Part shown: piece by piece, positions 1 to 9,107 of the stretch
How positions within the stretch are numbered: position 1 is the stretch's first letter
Layout: every line of letters starts with the position of its first letter
Assembly: GCF_029906645.1 (NCBI RefSeq)
Contig: NZ_JARYGZ010000001.1
Span: 1 to 64,000, forward strand
Length of the DNA stretch: 64,000 bases
Reading direction: 5' to 3'
Source: Sphingomonas oryzagri
GTDB lineage: Bacteria > Pseudomonadota > Alphaproteobacteria > Sphingomonadales > Sphingomonadaceae
Notes under the pieces: generated by a model
Told to the model about the DNA's origin: nothing
The model's input: only the letters and a program-made list of their open reading frames with translations
Databases searched by the model: none
Translations under genes and position numbers: made by a program

Positions 1-30
1 CTGGTCGAGCGGCTGTGGGGGGAGCTGTGA
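1..30 (+). CDS. C-terminal tail of a truncated upstream gene
   Basis: The first 30 bases read as LVERLWGEL followed by TGA, in the same direction as the next gene. Only nine residues are visible, so the protein cannot be identified. Codon choice (ctg, gtc, gag, cgg) fits the G+C-rich genes around it. A palindromic repeat begins 11 bases after the stop. It may form an operon with the nucleotidyltransferase-like gene downstream. Confidence 0.55.
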   Translation: MVERLWGEL

Positions 31-41
31 GAACCCTGACT

Positions 42-124
42 CCGTTCGTCCTGAGCGAAGTCGAAGTGCGTGCCTCTGGCGCATCGCTTGCAGCACGTCC
101 TTCGACTTCGCTCAGGACGAACGG
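42..124. repeat. REP-like inverted repeat, family A, copy 1
   Basis: Two perfect 25-base arms (42-66 and 100-124, beginning CCGTTCGTCCTGAGCGAAG) are separated by 33 bases. The same arm, slightly diverged, recurs at 24260-24332, so this is a dispersed repeat family and not a chance hairpin. It sits between two genes in the same direction and could act as an mRNA-stabilising or attenuating hairpin; no T-run follows it. Confidence 0.85.
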
Positions 125-148
125 GGCGTTTGGGGCGGATGCCGGGGC

Positions 149-1159
149 ATGAGAGCCACCCGCCTCCTCGTGACTGCGCTGCGCGAGCCGGAGAGCGTCG
201 CCACGCTCGATGATGCCGGTTGGACGGAGCTGCTCACCGCCGCGCGCGCCGAGCGCCTGCTGGGGACGCTCGCGCATCGTCTCGATCACCGCGCCGTGCC
301 GCCGTCGGTCGCCCGCATCCTCGCCGACGCACGCGAGGGCGCCGCCGAAGAGCGCCGCGCCGCCTTGTGGGAGGCGGAGATGGCGCGGCGCGCGCTGGCG
401 CCGCTTGGCATCCCCGTGGTGCTGCTCAAGGGCACCGCCTTCGCCGCCGCAGGGCTGGATGCGGGGCAGGGGCGATCGATCGGCGACCTCGACATCCTCG
501 TGCCGCGCGACGCGCTCGATGCGGCGGAGGTGGCGCTGCGCGCGGCGGGGTGGGAGCCGATCAAGGAGGATGCCTATGACGATGCCTATTATCGCCGCTG
601 GATGCACGAGCTGCCGCCGCTGATCCACCGCGAGCGGGACCGGATGATCGACGTCCACCACACGATCCTGCCGCCCACCGCGCGGCCGAAGCCCGATGCG
701 GCGGCTTTGCTGGCCGATGCCGTGCCGCTCGGCAACGGCCTGTCGATCCTGTCGGACGAGGACATCATCGTCCACGCCGCCGCGCATCTCTTCGCGGACG
801 GCGATCTGTCGGGCGGCCTGCGCAACCTGTGGGATATCGACCGCCTGATCCGCGAGTTCGATAGGGAGGGTTTCTGGGAGCGTCTGCGCGAGCGTGCGCA
901 GCGTCATGATCTGCTTTCCGCCGTTTCGCGCGCCGTGCGTCTGACGCGCGATTTGTACGGTACGCCGGTGCCGGACGATTGGAGACACGGACTCGCCGAC
1001 CGCCTCTACATCCGCCGCCTGCTCGCCCGCGACGGCTGGGGGCGACAGGGCTCCCCCCTCACGCGGCTCGCCTTCTACATCCGCTCGCACTGGATGCGGA
1101 TGCCGCCGGCGATGCTCGCCCAGCACCTGTGGACCAAGGCGACGAAGAAGCCCGCCTAG
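149..1159 (+). CDS. nucleotidyltransferase-fold family protein (NTP_transf_5-like)
   Basis: A 336-residue protein. Residues about 80-120 contain a VVLLKGTAFAAAG stretch followed by GDLDILVPRDAL, matching the G(S/T)...D-x-D signature of the uncharacterised nucleotidyltransferase family Pfam PF14907. The rest is helical and Arg-rich, with no signal peptide or membrane segment. Members often sit in polysaccharide or exosortase gene neighbourhoods, but the substrate is unknown. The start is the first ATG after the repeat; its Shine-Dalgarno is weak. The next gene is convergent and ends within 4 bases of this stop. Confidence 0.75.
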   Translation: MRATRLLVTALREPESVATLDDAGWTELLTAARAERLLGTLAHRLDHRAVPPSVARILADAREGAAEERRAALWEAEMARRALAPLGIPVVLLKGTAFAAAGLDAGQGRSIGDLDILVPRDALDAAEVALRAAGWEPIKEDAYDDAYYRRWMHELPPLIHRERDRMIDVHHTILPPTARPKPDAAALLADAVPLGNGLSILSDEDIIVHAAAHLFADGDLSGGLRNLWDIDRLIREFDREGFWERLRERAQRHDLLSAVSRAVRLTRDLYGTPVPDDWRHGLADRLYIRRLLARDGWGRQGSPLTRLAFYIRSHWMRMPPAMLAQHLWTKATKKPA

Positions 1160-1821
1160 AGCGTCGCCAGCGCCGGGATCAGCTCGTTCCAGTGATCGAT
1201 CAGCCGGTCGGCGCCCAGTTCCTCGGGCGGCCGATCGTGGAAACCGAAGCTGAGCGCCACGCAGGGGATGCCCGCCGCCTTCGCCGTATCCGTATCGGTG
1301 ATCGAATCGCCGATGAACGCGGCCGGGCCTTCGCCGCCCGATCGCTCGATCGCGGCGAAGAGCGGGGCGGGATCGGGCTTGCGCACCTCCAGGGTGTCGC
1401 CGCCCACCACGGCGGCGAAGCGGCTTTCCCAGCCCATCGCCTTCAGGAATTGGTGGGTCAGCCCTTCGAGCTTGTTGGTGCAGATCGCGATCGTCACGCC
1501 GTCCGCCTCCAGCGCCGCCAGCGTCTCCTCGACGCCCTCGAAGGGCTTCGAGTGATCGGCGATGTGCGCCTCGTAATAGGCGATGAACAGCGGGAAGCCC
1601 TGCTCGACGAGTTCTTCGGACACTTCGCCGGTCGCTGCCAGCCCCTTGCGCAGCAGCGCGCGCGCGCCGTGGCCGACCATGTGGCGCACATCTTCCGCCG
1701 GGATGGGATCGCGCCCCATCTCCGTCATCGCGTGGTTGAGCGCAGCGGTGAGGTCCGGCGCGGTATCAGCGAGGGTGCCGTCGAGATCGAAGACGACGGT
1801 GCGGAAGCGATGCGTGGCCAT
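1156..1821 (-). CDS. gph: HAD-family phosphatase, phosphoglycolate phosphatase-like
   Basis: A 221-residue haloacid-dehalogenase-superfamily phosphatase. Motif I is FDLDGTLADT, with nucleophile Asp12 and acid Asp14. Motif II is ICTNK, and motif III/IV is KPDPAPLFAA ... FIGDSITD. Length and an alpha-helical cap between motifs I and II fit Gph, which removes phosphate from 2-phosphoglycolate; other small phosphate esters are possible. The frame stays open far upstream, but ATG at 1821 places the DxD motif where the family has it. It is divergent from glmU, with 61 bases between starts, and overlaps the stop of the upstream gene by 4 bases. Confidence 0.85.
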   Translation of the reverse strand: MATHRFRTVVFDLDGTLADTAPDLTAALNHAMTEMGRDPIPAEDVRHMVGHGARALLRKGLAATGEVSEELVEQGFPLFIAYYEAHIADHSKPFEGVEETLAALEADGVTIAICTNKLEGLTHQFLKAMGWESRFAAVVGGDTLEVRKPDPAPLFAAIERSGGEGPAAFIGDSITDTDTAKAAGIPCVALSFGFHDRPPEELGADRLIDHWNELIPALATL

Positions 1822-1882
1822 GATGGCACCGCATGGCGAAGGCGGCTGGAAACGGCAAGCGCGACATGGCATCTCCCCCGCC

Positions 1883-3253
1883 ATGACCGAGCTTACCGCC
1901 CCCGCACCGTTCGCCGCTATCGTCCTCGCCGCCGGCAAGGGCACCCGCATGAAGTCCGACACGCACAAGGTGCTGCACCCGATCGCGGGGCGCCCGATGC
2001 TGTCGCACCTGCTGGCGAGCGTCGAGACGCTGGGGCCGGTCGCCGAGGTGATCGTGGTCGGCCACGGGCGCGAGCAGATCGAGAAGGCGGTCGAGGCGCG
2101 CGGCGCCCGCGTCGCGACGCAGGAGCCGCAACTCGGCACCGGCCACGCCGTCCAGCAGGCCGAGGACGCGCTCGAGGGGTTCGAGGGCGACATCCTCATC
2201 CTCTACGGCGACGTGCCGATGGTGCCGGCCGAGACGATGGCGCGGATGCTGGAGCGACTGCACGCCGACGATGCGCCGGCGGTGGTGGTGCTGGGTTTCC
2301 GCCCGCCCGTGCCGGGCGCCTATGGCCGGGTGATCGCCGACGAGAACGGTGCCATCGCCAAGATGGTCGAGGCCAAGGATGCCTCGCCTGAGGAATATGC
2401 GGTGACGCTCTGCAACTCCGGCCTGATGGCGGTGCGCGCCGCCGATCTCTGGCCGCTGCTGGCGCGGGTCGGCAACGATAACGCGGCGGGCGAATATTAT
2501 CTCGTCGACATCGTCAATCTGGCGCAGGCGGATGGCCGCAAGTCGGCAGTGATCGAGACCGAGGCGTGGGAGGTGGCGGGCGTCAACAGCCGCGCCGAGC
2601 TGGCCGGGGTCGAGGCCGAATGGCAGCAGCGCCGCCGGGTGCAGGCGATGGCGGACGGCGTGACACTGATCGCACCGGAAACCGTCTGGTTCGCCTACGA
2701 CACGGTGGTCGGCCGCGACGTGACCATTGAGCAGAACGTCGTCTTCGCGCCGGGCGTGAAGGTGGCGGACGGCGCCGTGATCCGTGCTTTCAGCCATCTG
2801 GAGAAGGCCGAGATCGGCGCCGGCGCGCTGATCGGCCCCTATGCCCGCCTCCGGCCCGGCGCGCGGATCGGTGCGAAGGCGCATATCGGCAATTTCGTCG
2901 AGGTGAAGAACGTGACCGTCGGCGAGGGCGCCAAGGCCAATCACCTCGCCTATCTGGGCGATGGCGAGGTCGGCGCGGGGGCGAATATCGGCGCCGGCAC
3001 GATCTTCTGCAATTATGACGGCTTCCTCAAATACCGGACGATCGTCGGCGAGGGCGCCTTCGTCGGATCGAACAGCGCGCTGGTCGCGCCGGTGACGATC
3101 GGCAAGGGCGCGATTGTCGCGGCCGGCTCGGTCGTGACCAGGGATGTGGCACCCGACGCGCTCGCTCTCGTCCGCCCCGTGCAGGAGGAGAAGCCCGGCT
3201 GGGCCACCCGTTTCCGGGCGCGCATGAGCGAGCGCAAGAAGGCGGGTGTCTGA
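1883..3253 (+). CDS. glmU: bifunctional GlcNAc-1-P uridyltransferase / GlcN-1-P acetyltransferase GlmU
   Basis: A 456-residue cytosolic enzyme making UDP-GlcNAc for peptidoglycan and lipid A. The N-terminal pyrophosphorylase domain carries LAAGKGTRMK (residues 15-24), the QLGTGHAV stretch and LYGDVP. From about residue 250 the left-handed beta-helix acetyltransferase domain shows hexapeptide repeats and the conserved NFVEVKN, YLGDGEVG and IGAGTIFCNYDG motifs. The reading frame extends about 100 codons upstream, but ATG 1883 gives the normal GlmU N-terminus and length. glmS, which provides glucosamine-6-phosphate, lies two genes downstream. Confidence 0.97.
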   Translation: MTELTAPAPFAAIVLAAGKGTRMKSDTHKVLHPIAGRPMLSHLLASVETLGPVAEVIVVGHGREQIEKAVEARGARVATQEPQLGTGHAVQQAEDALEGFEGDILILYGDVPMVPAETMARMLERLHADDAPAVVVLGFRPPVPGAYGRVIADENGAIAKMVEAKDASPEEYAVTLCNSGLMAVRAADLWPLLARVGNDNAAGEYYLVDIVNLAQADGRKSAVIETEAWEVAGVNSRAELAGVEAEWQQRRRVQAMADGVTLIAPETVWFAYDTVVGRDVTIEQNVVFAPGVKVADGAVIRAFSHLEKAEIGAGALIGPYARLRPGARIGAKAHIGNFVEVKNVTVGEGAKANHLAYLGDGEVGAGANIGAGTIFCNYDGFLKYRTIVGEGAFVGSNSALVAPVTIGKGAIVAAGSVVTRDVAPDALALVRPVQEEKPGWATRFRARMSERKKAGV

Positions 3254-3445
3254 CCGATGCCGATTGTGTGCGGTGCAATGGATCCTGCCCGTTCCGCACC
3301 GCCCGCAACACTATCTTACGGAACCTTGCCGTTCCGATTTGCCAATGAGTTGAATATTGTAAGAGAGTGTTTCCCGCCTGCTCTCGCGGGTTGATCTTAT
3401 GCTGCGATGCACACAGTTCTCCGTCCCGAAGCGATGGAGACGTTC

Positions 3446-3661
3446 ATGCATCAGGATCATCTGTACGGTCATGACGAGCCGCTGAGCTGGCGCGATATCG
3501 AAGCCTTGCCCTTCTATCTTGCGGCGGCGTTGCTGGCCTTCTTCCTGGTCCACGGGCTGATGGACGAGGGGCTGGCGCTGCGCCTCGGCGCGCTGAAGGG
3601 CATGGCGATCGTTGGGATGCTGGGGCTGTATCACGTCTGGTCGGACATGGCCGCCGAATGA
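3446..3661 (+). CDS. small two-helix membrane protein coupled to the bestrophin-like gene
   Basis: A 71-residue hypothetical protein if the ATG at 3446 is used; GGAGA at 3436-3440 precedes it by five bases, better than upstream ATGs at 3407 or 3434. After a polar His/Asp-rich N-terminus there are two likely membrane segments, around residues 20-42 and 47-64. Its stop overlaps the start of the bestrophin-like gene (ATGA), so the two are translationally coupled and may work together. I do not recognise a family. Confidence 0.6.
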   Translation: MHQDHLYGHDEPLSWRDIEALPFYLAAALLAFFLVHGLMDEGLALRLGALKGMAIVGMLGLYHVWSDMAAE

Positions 3662-4548
3662 TCGTCAGCCGCACCCCGCGTATCCGCCAGACCCTCTTTC
3701 GGGCGTGGCGGGTGCTGGCCGCGCTGTTCCTGTGGGACGTCGCGGTCACCGTCTTCTACTTCCTCTCGCCGTTCGAGGCGCCGGCGCTGCCGCTCGCTCT
3801 GTTCGGCACGGTGATGGCGCTGTTCCTCGGCTTCCGCGACAATTCCGCCTATCAGCGCTGGTGGGAGGGACGCGTGCTGTGGGGGGCGATGATCAACGCC
3901 TCGCGCAGCCTGACGCGCGGGGTTCTCGCCTTCCTGCCGGACGACGATCCGTCCGCCTTTACGCTCAAACACATCATCGTGCGCCGCCAGATCGCCTTCG
4001 TGCAGGTGCTGCGCTGCCAGCTGCGCCGCCAGAATCCGGCGGCCGAGGCGGTACGCGTGCTGGGCGAGGCCGCCGCGGCGTTGGTGCTCGATCGCGCCAA
4101 CGTCGCCAACGCGATCCACGACGGCACCAGCAAGCTGATCGCGGAAGCCAGGCGCGAGGGGATGATCGACAGCATCCAGCAGACCCAGCTGGAAAGCGTG
4201 ATGGTCGACATCTCCAATGCGCAGGGTGGCATGGAGCGGCTGAAGAACACGCCGCTGCCCGCGCAGTATCGCAGCTATCCCGCCTTCTTCACGCGATTGT
4301 TCTGCGTGTTGCTGCCGATCGGGCTGGTCGAGGCGCTGGGGATGGCGACGCCGATCGGGTCGTCGCTGGTCGGTCTCGCCTTCCTGGTCGCGCTGCAGAT
4401 CGGCGACGATCTGGTCGATCCCTTCGCCGACTCGGTCCACGACGTGCCGCTCACCGCGATGACGCGCACGATCGAGATCGACCTGCTGCAGTCGCTCGGC
4501 AAGGAAGCGCCGAAGCCCGTAACGCCGGCCAACGGCGTGCTGTGGTAG
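3658..4548 (+). CDS. bestrophin-like / UPF0187 (YneE-type) membrane protein
   Basis: A 296-residue membrane protein. The N-terminal region has two hydrophobic helices followed by LGFRDNSAYQRWWEGR and then WGAMINASRSLTR, the signature of bacterial bestrophin homologues. A second pair of hydrophobic helices lies near residues 215-250, followed by GDDLVDPF, resembling the acidic cytosolic cluster of bestrophins. The family forms pentameric ion channels; bacterial members conduct mainly cations, and the ion here is unknown. It overlaps the small membrane protein upstream by 4 bases. Confidence 0.85.
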   Translation: MIVSRTPRIRQTLFRAWRVLAALFLWDVAVTVFYFLSPFEAPALPLALFGTVMALFLGFRDNSAYQRWWEGRVLWGAMINASRSLTRGVLAFLPDDDPSAFTLKHIIVRRQIAFVQVLRCQLRRQNPAAEAVRVLGEAAAALVLDRANVANAIHDGTSKLIAEARREGMIDSIQQTQLESVMVDISNAQGGMERLKNTPLPAQYRSYPAFFTRLFCVLLPIGLVEALGMATPIGSSLVGLAFLVALQIGDDLVDPFADSVHDVPLTAMTRTIEIDLLQSLGKEAPKPVTPANGVLW

Positions 4549-4638
4549 CACCTGTCCAATTCGTCATCCGCGCGTTAGGGGAGCCGATAGTGGTCCCTTG
4601 TTAGGGGCGGCGATCCCGAGCAGGCGGAGGCGAGTGGC

Positions 4639-6462
<1,824 letters not shown>

Positions 6463-6482
6463 CCCGAACGCGCATCTCTCTT

Positions 6483-6559
6483 CGTCATTGCGAGCGTAGC
6501 GAAGCAATCCAGGCCAGCGCGATCCGGCTCTGGATTGCTTCGCTACGCTCGCAATGACG
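6483..6559. repeat. long palindromic repeat, family B; candidate bidirectional terminator
   Basis: Perfect 30-base arms (6483-6512 and 6530-6559, starting CGTCATTGCGAGCGTAGCG) flank a 17-base loop. It lies between the stops of convergent glmS and the HxlR-type gene, so a role in transcript ends is plausible. Similar CATTGCGAGCGNAGCGAAGCAATCC palindromes are known as dispersed repeats in proteobacteria; only one copy is visible here. Confidence 0.85.
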
Positions 6560-6575
6560 ATCGATAAGCAGCGTC

Positions 6576-6998
6576 CTACCGGTTGTCGAACGCAGCCCTT
6601 GCCGCTTCGACCCGCGTGAGATTGTCCTCCGCCCAGATCCACACGCCGCAGAAGGCCGCGCCGAGGCTCTGGCCGAGATCCGTCAGCCGATAATCGACGC
6701 GCGGCGGGATCACCGGATGGACGGTGCGCGTCACCATGCCGTCGCGCTCCATCTGGCGCAGCGTCTGGGTCAGCATCTTCTGGCTGATGCCCGGCACCTG
6801 GCGGCCAAGCTGGGTGAAACGCAACTCCTCATGCTCGGTGAGCGCTTCAAGGATGATCATCGTCCATTTGTCGGCGACGCGGCCGATCAGGTCGTTGACC
6901 AGCGCCTCGACGCGCGGATCGCATTCGGCCGGCGGGGTGTTCTCCGCGATGCGGCGGGCGCGGCGGATGGTCGCATCGTCGAAGGGCAGGCTCGACAT
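6576..6998 (-). CDS. HxlR-family transcriptional regulator
   Basis: A 140-residue winged-helix regulator. VADKWTMIILEALTEH at about residues 40-55, then ELRFTQLGRQVPGISQKMLTQTLR and RDGMVTR, are the diagnostic HxlR DNA-binding segment. The single Cys in CDPRVEAL before the HTH is the position where some HxlR regulators sense electrophiles or thiol oxidation. It is divergent from an SDR gene, with 103 bases between starts holding three TCTTTCRGGT repeats that are candidate operators. It probably regulates itself and the SDR. Confidence 0.9.
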   Translation of the reverse strand: MSSLPFDDATIRRARRIAENTPPAECDPRVEALVNDLIGRVADKWTMIILEALTEHEELRFTQLGRQVPGISQKMLTQTLRQMERDGMVTRTVHPVIPPRVDYRLTDLGQSLGAAFCGVWIWAEDNLTRVEAARAAFDNR

Positions 6999-7007
6999 GG
7001 GTCACTC

Positions 7008-7051
7008 TCTTTCGGGTAAGTATAAATCTTTCAGGTGCCTTCTTTCGGGTA
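7008..7051. promoter_or_regulatory. three direct repeats TCTTTC(G/A)GGT, candidate HxlR operator
   Basis: TCTTTCGGGTA occurs at 7008-7018 and again exactly at 7041-7051, with the variant TCTTTCAGGT at 7027-7036. All lie in the same orientation within the short divergent region between the HxlR gene and the SDR gene. An AT-rich TATAAAT is at 7021-7027. Binding by the neighbouring HxlR protein is inference. Confidence 0.55.
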
Positions 7052-7101
7052 GAAACTAACGGGCTACATCGGCGCCATCAACTCTGGACGGAGACATTCC
7101 C

Positions 7102-7866
7102 ATGAAGAGTCAAGGCAACACGATCCTCATCACCGGCGGCGGATCGGGTATCGGCGAGGCGCTGGCGCACCGTTTCCATGATGCCGGCAACACCGTGATC
7201 GTCGCCGGGCGTCGGCAGGACGCGCTCGACAAGGCGATCGCGGGGCGCGCCAACATGCACGCGCTGACGCTGGACGTCGAAAGCGCGGAGGGCGTGGCGG
7301 ATTTCGCGAAGCGGCTACTGGCGGCGCATCCCGCGCTCAACGTGGTGGTGAACAACGCCGGGATCATGCGCTTCGAGGATGTCACGAAGTCGCGCGACCT
7401 CACAGATGCCGATGCGATGATCACCACCAATCTGCTCGGCCCGATCCGCATCGTCGATGCGCTGATCGATCATCTGGTGGCGCAGGAGGATGCCGCGATC
7501 GTGAACGTCACGTCGGGCCTGGCCTTCGTGCCGCTGATCGCGACGCCGACCTACAATGCCACAAAGGCGGCGATCCATTCCTACACCGTCGCGATGCGCG
7601 AGGCGCTGAAGGGCAAGGTCGAGGTGACCGAGCTGGCTCCGCCCGCAGTGCAGACCGGCCTCACGCCGGGGCAGGAATCGCGGCCGGGCTACCAGCCGCT
7701 CGATGAGTTCACCGACGAGGTGATGGCGCTGTTCGCCCAGGTGCCGACGCCGAAGGAGATCCTGGTCGAGCGCGTCGGCTTCCTCCGCTTCGCCGAGGCA
7801 CAGGGCCGGTTCGACGAGACGGTGGTACAGCTGAACGACTTCGCGACGCGGGCGCGCGAAGGGTGA
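7102..7866 (+). CDS. short-chain dehydrogenase/reductase (DltE-like SDR)
   Basis: A 254-residue classical SDR with a Rossmann fold. The nucleotide motif is TGGGSGIGEA (about residues 11-20), then NNAGIM, the catalytic Ser in VTSGLAF and the TYNATKAA Tyr-x3-Lys pair near residue 150. AGRRQ after beta-2 favours NADP. Homologues annotated DltE-like often sit beside HxlR or other redox regulators; the substrate is unknown. GGAG at 7090-7093 precedes the ATG by eight bases. Its promoter region is shared with the divergent HxlR gene, the likely regulator. Confidence 0.88.
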   Translation: MKSQGNTILITGGGSGIGEALAHRFHDAGNTVIVAGRRQDALDKAIAGRANMHALTLDVESAEGVADFAKRLLAAHPALNVVVNNAGIMRFEDVTKSRDLTDADAMITTNLLGPIRIVDALIDHLVAQEDAAIVNVTSGLAFVPLIATPTYNATKAAIHSYTVAMREALKGKVEVTELAPPAVQTGLTPGQESRPGYQPLDEFTDEVMALFAQVPTPKEILVERVGFLRFAEAQGRFDETVVQLNDFATRAREG

Positions 7867-7873
7867 TGCCATA

Positions 7874-7995
7874 AATCCTCCCCCGTCAGGGGGAGGTGGC
7901 ACGCGTAGCGTGACGGAGGGGGCGGGCGGCGATGCCCTCGGAGGCGACACCGCATCCTCCCCCTCCGACGCCCCTCCCCCTGGCGGAGGAGGATT
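7874..7995. repeat. nested palindromic repeat, family C, copy 1
   Basis: Outer arms 7874-7893 and 7976-7995 match in 18 of 20 positions. The left arm contains its own perfect hairpin, CCTCCCCC/GGGGGAGG at 7877-7896. The element fills the gap between convergent SDR and ohr stops. A related element is at 8998-9104. Such CCTCCCC elements are common dispersed repeats in sphingomonads (general knowledge). Confidence 0.75.
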
Positions 7996-8000
7996 AGTGA

Positions 8001-8423
8001 TCAGGCGACCGACAGGGCGACCTTCGCGCCGTTATGAGCGAGGTGCGAATAGGGGCAGACCACGTCGGCCTCGGCGACCAGCGCCTCCGCCGTCGCGCGA
8101 TCGAGCGTCGGGATCGAGACGCTGAGCGCGATTTCCAGGCCGAAGCCCTTGCCGTCCTCGCGCGGGCCGATGCCGACCGTCGCGGTGACGGTGGTCGTGT
8201 CGTCGACCTTCAGCTTCTTCTGCCCGGCGACGAACTTCAGCGCGCCAATGAAGCAGGCCGAATAGCCGGCCGCGAAGAGCTGTTCCGGATTGGTGCCTTC
8301 GCCGCCATTGCCGCCCAGCTCCTTGGGGGTGTCGAGCGTGATCGACAGGCGACCGTCGGAAGATTTGGAAACGCCGGTGCGACCGCCGGTGGAGATGGCT
8401 TCGGCGCGATACAGGATGGTCAT
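8001..8423 (-). CDS. ohr: organic hydroperoxide resistance protein Ohr
   Basis: A 140-residue OsmC/Ohr-family thiol peroxidase that reduces organic and fatty-acid hydroperoxides with lipoyl-protein electrons. The peroxidatic Cys57 lies in FAAGYSACF and the resolving Cys123 in VVCPYS; catalytic Arg15 follows GG. NPEQLFAAGY separates Ohr from OsmC. AGGAG precedes the ATG. It is divergent from ohrR and has palindromic operators 21-43 bases upstream of its start. The intracellular target is lipid peroxide made during host or environmental oxidative stress. Confidence 0.95.
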   Translation of the reverse strand: MTILYRAEAISTGGRTGVSKSSDGRLSITLDTPKELGGNGGEGTNPEQLFAAGYSACFIGALKFVAGQKKLKVDDTTTVTATVGIGPREDGKGFGLEIALSVSIPTLDRATAEALVAEADVVCPYSHLAHNGAKVALSVA

Positions 8424-8443
8424 GGCGAAACTCCTATCTCATG

Positions 8444-8467
8444 CGCGATAATTATTATCGCGATAAT
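8444..8467. promoter_or_regulatory. candidate OhrR operator O1 (overlapping palindromes)
   Basis: CGCGATAATTATTATCGCG at 8444-8462 is a perfect odd-centred palindrome. It overlaps a second perfect palindrome, ATTATCGCGATAAT, at 8454-8467. The core TATCGCGATA is repeated at 8510-8519. The position 21-44 bases upstream of the ohr start is right for a repressor site. Assignment to OhrR is inferred from context. Confidence 0.65.
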
Positions 8468-8509
8468 CATTAGCTAGGCGCGGAGCGGCGGCTTGTAAAG
8501 AGAGAAATT

Positions 8510-8519
8510 TATCGCGATA
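8510..8519. promoter_or_regulatory. candidate OhrR operator O2
   Basis: A second TATCGCGATA, identical to the core at 8456-8465 and 54 bases from it, about five helical turns. It abuts a possible -10 box TATGCT (8518-8523) with TTGTAA (8493-8498) as a weak -35, so it could control ohrR itself. Confidence 0.55.
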
Positions 8520-8560
8520 TGCTTTTGCGTGAAAATTTTTCGAGGACCGGAGTTTCGGCG

Positions 8561-8992
8561 ATGAGCCACCATCCCCTGACGCTCGACGATCAGCTGTGTT
8601 TCGCGGTCTATTCGGCCGGGATCGCGATCAACCGCGCCTACCGCCCGTTGCTCGACGAGCTAGGCATCACCTACCCGCAATATCTCGTGCTGCTGGCGCT
8701 GTGGGAGCAGGACGGCCAGACGATCGGCGCGATCGCGGACCGGCTCGGGCTCGAATCGAGCACGATCACGCCGCTGGTGAAGCGGCTGGAGGTGGGCGGG
8801 CTGTTATCGCGCGAGCGTAACCCGTTGGACGAGCGGCAGGTGATCGTGCGGCTCACTGGAGAGGGCTGGGCGATGCGCGAGCGGAGCGTGTGCCTGGGCG
8901 AGCGGCTGCTGGAGAAATCCGGCATGACCATTGCCGGGCTGCAACGCCTTAACGCCGACGTGAAGGCGCTGAGGGACGCGATGGCGGAGTAG
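8561..8992 (+). CDS. ohrR: OhrR, MarR-family organic hydroperoxide-sensing repressor
   Basis: A 143-residue winged-helix protein starting at ATG 8561, with GGAG at 8549-8552 eight bases upstream. An earlier in-frame ATG at 8519 would overlap the operator and add a non-conserved tail. LDDQLCFAVYSA carries the peroxide-sensing Cys13; a second Cys111 (RSVCLGE) makes this the two-cysteine OhrR type known from Xanthomonas. ITYPQYLVLLALWE and LGLESSTITPLVKRLE are typical MarR segments. Oxidation of Cys13 should release the ohr promoter. Confidence 0.93.
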   Translation: MSHHPLTLDDQLCFAVYSAGIAINRAYRPLLDELGITYPQYLVLLALWEQDGQTIGAIADRLGLESSTITPLVKRLEVGGLLSRERNPLDERQVIVRLTGEGWAMRERSVCLGERLLEKSGMTIAGLQRLNADVKALRDAMAE

Positions 8993-8997
8993 AAGAC

Positions 8998-9104
8998 TCC
9001 CCTCCCGGAAAGGGAGGGGCGGTGGGGTGGGTTCGTTTCAGTATGAGGGTGCGCTCGCCACCGGCGAACCCACCCCTGACCCCTTCCCTTTCAGGGAGGG
9101 GGGA
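8998..9104. repeat. nested palindromic repeat, family C, copy 2
   Basis: An inner hairpin CCCCTCCC/GGGAGGGG (8999-9019) lies in an imperfect outer inverted repeat (about 8998-9035 with 9065-9104). It begins six bases after the ohrR stop and ends at the stop of the convergent GH3 gene, so it may serve as a two-way terminator. Confidence 0.65.
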
Positions 9105-9107
9105 TCG

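Noticed and set aside
979-2391. A 470-codon plus-strand frame spanning the nucleotidyltransferase end, gph and glmU start
   Set aside because: It crosses three well-supported genes in other frames and its composition is that of a shadow.
3254-3445. Promoter between glmU and the small membrane protein
   Set aside because: TTGCCG and TATTGT-like boxes exist but spacing and strength are ambiguous; not reported as a feature.
4549-4638. Possible glmS ribozyme or riboswitch in the 90-base leader
   Set aside because: glmS ribozymes occur in Firmicutes, and the leader shows none of the expected pairing.
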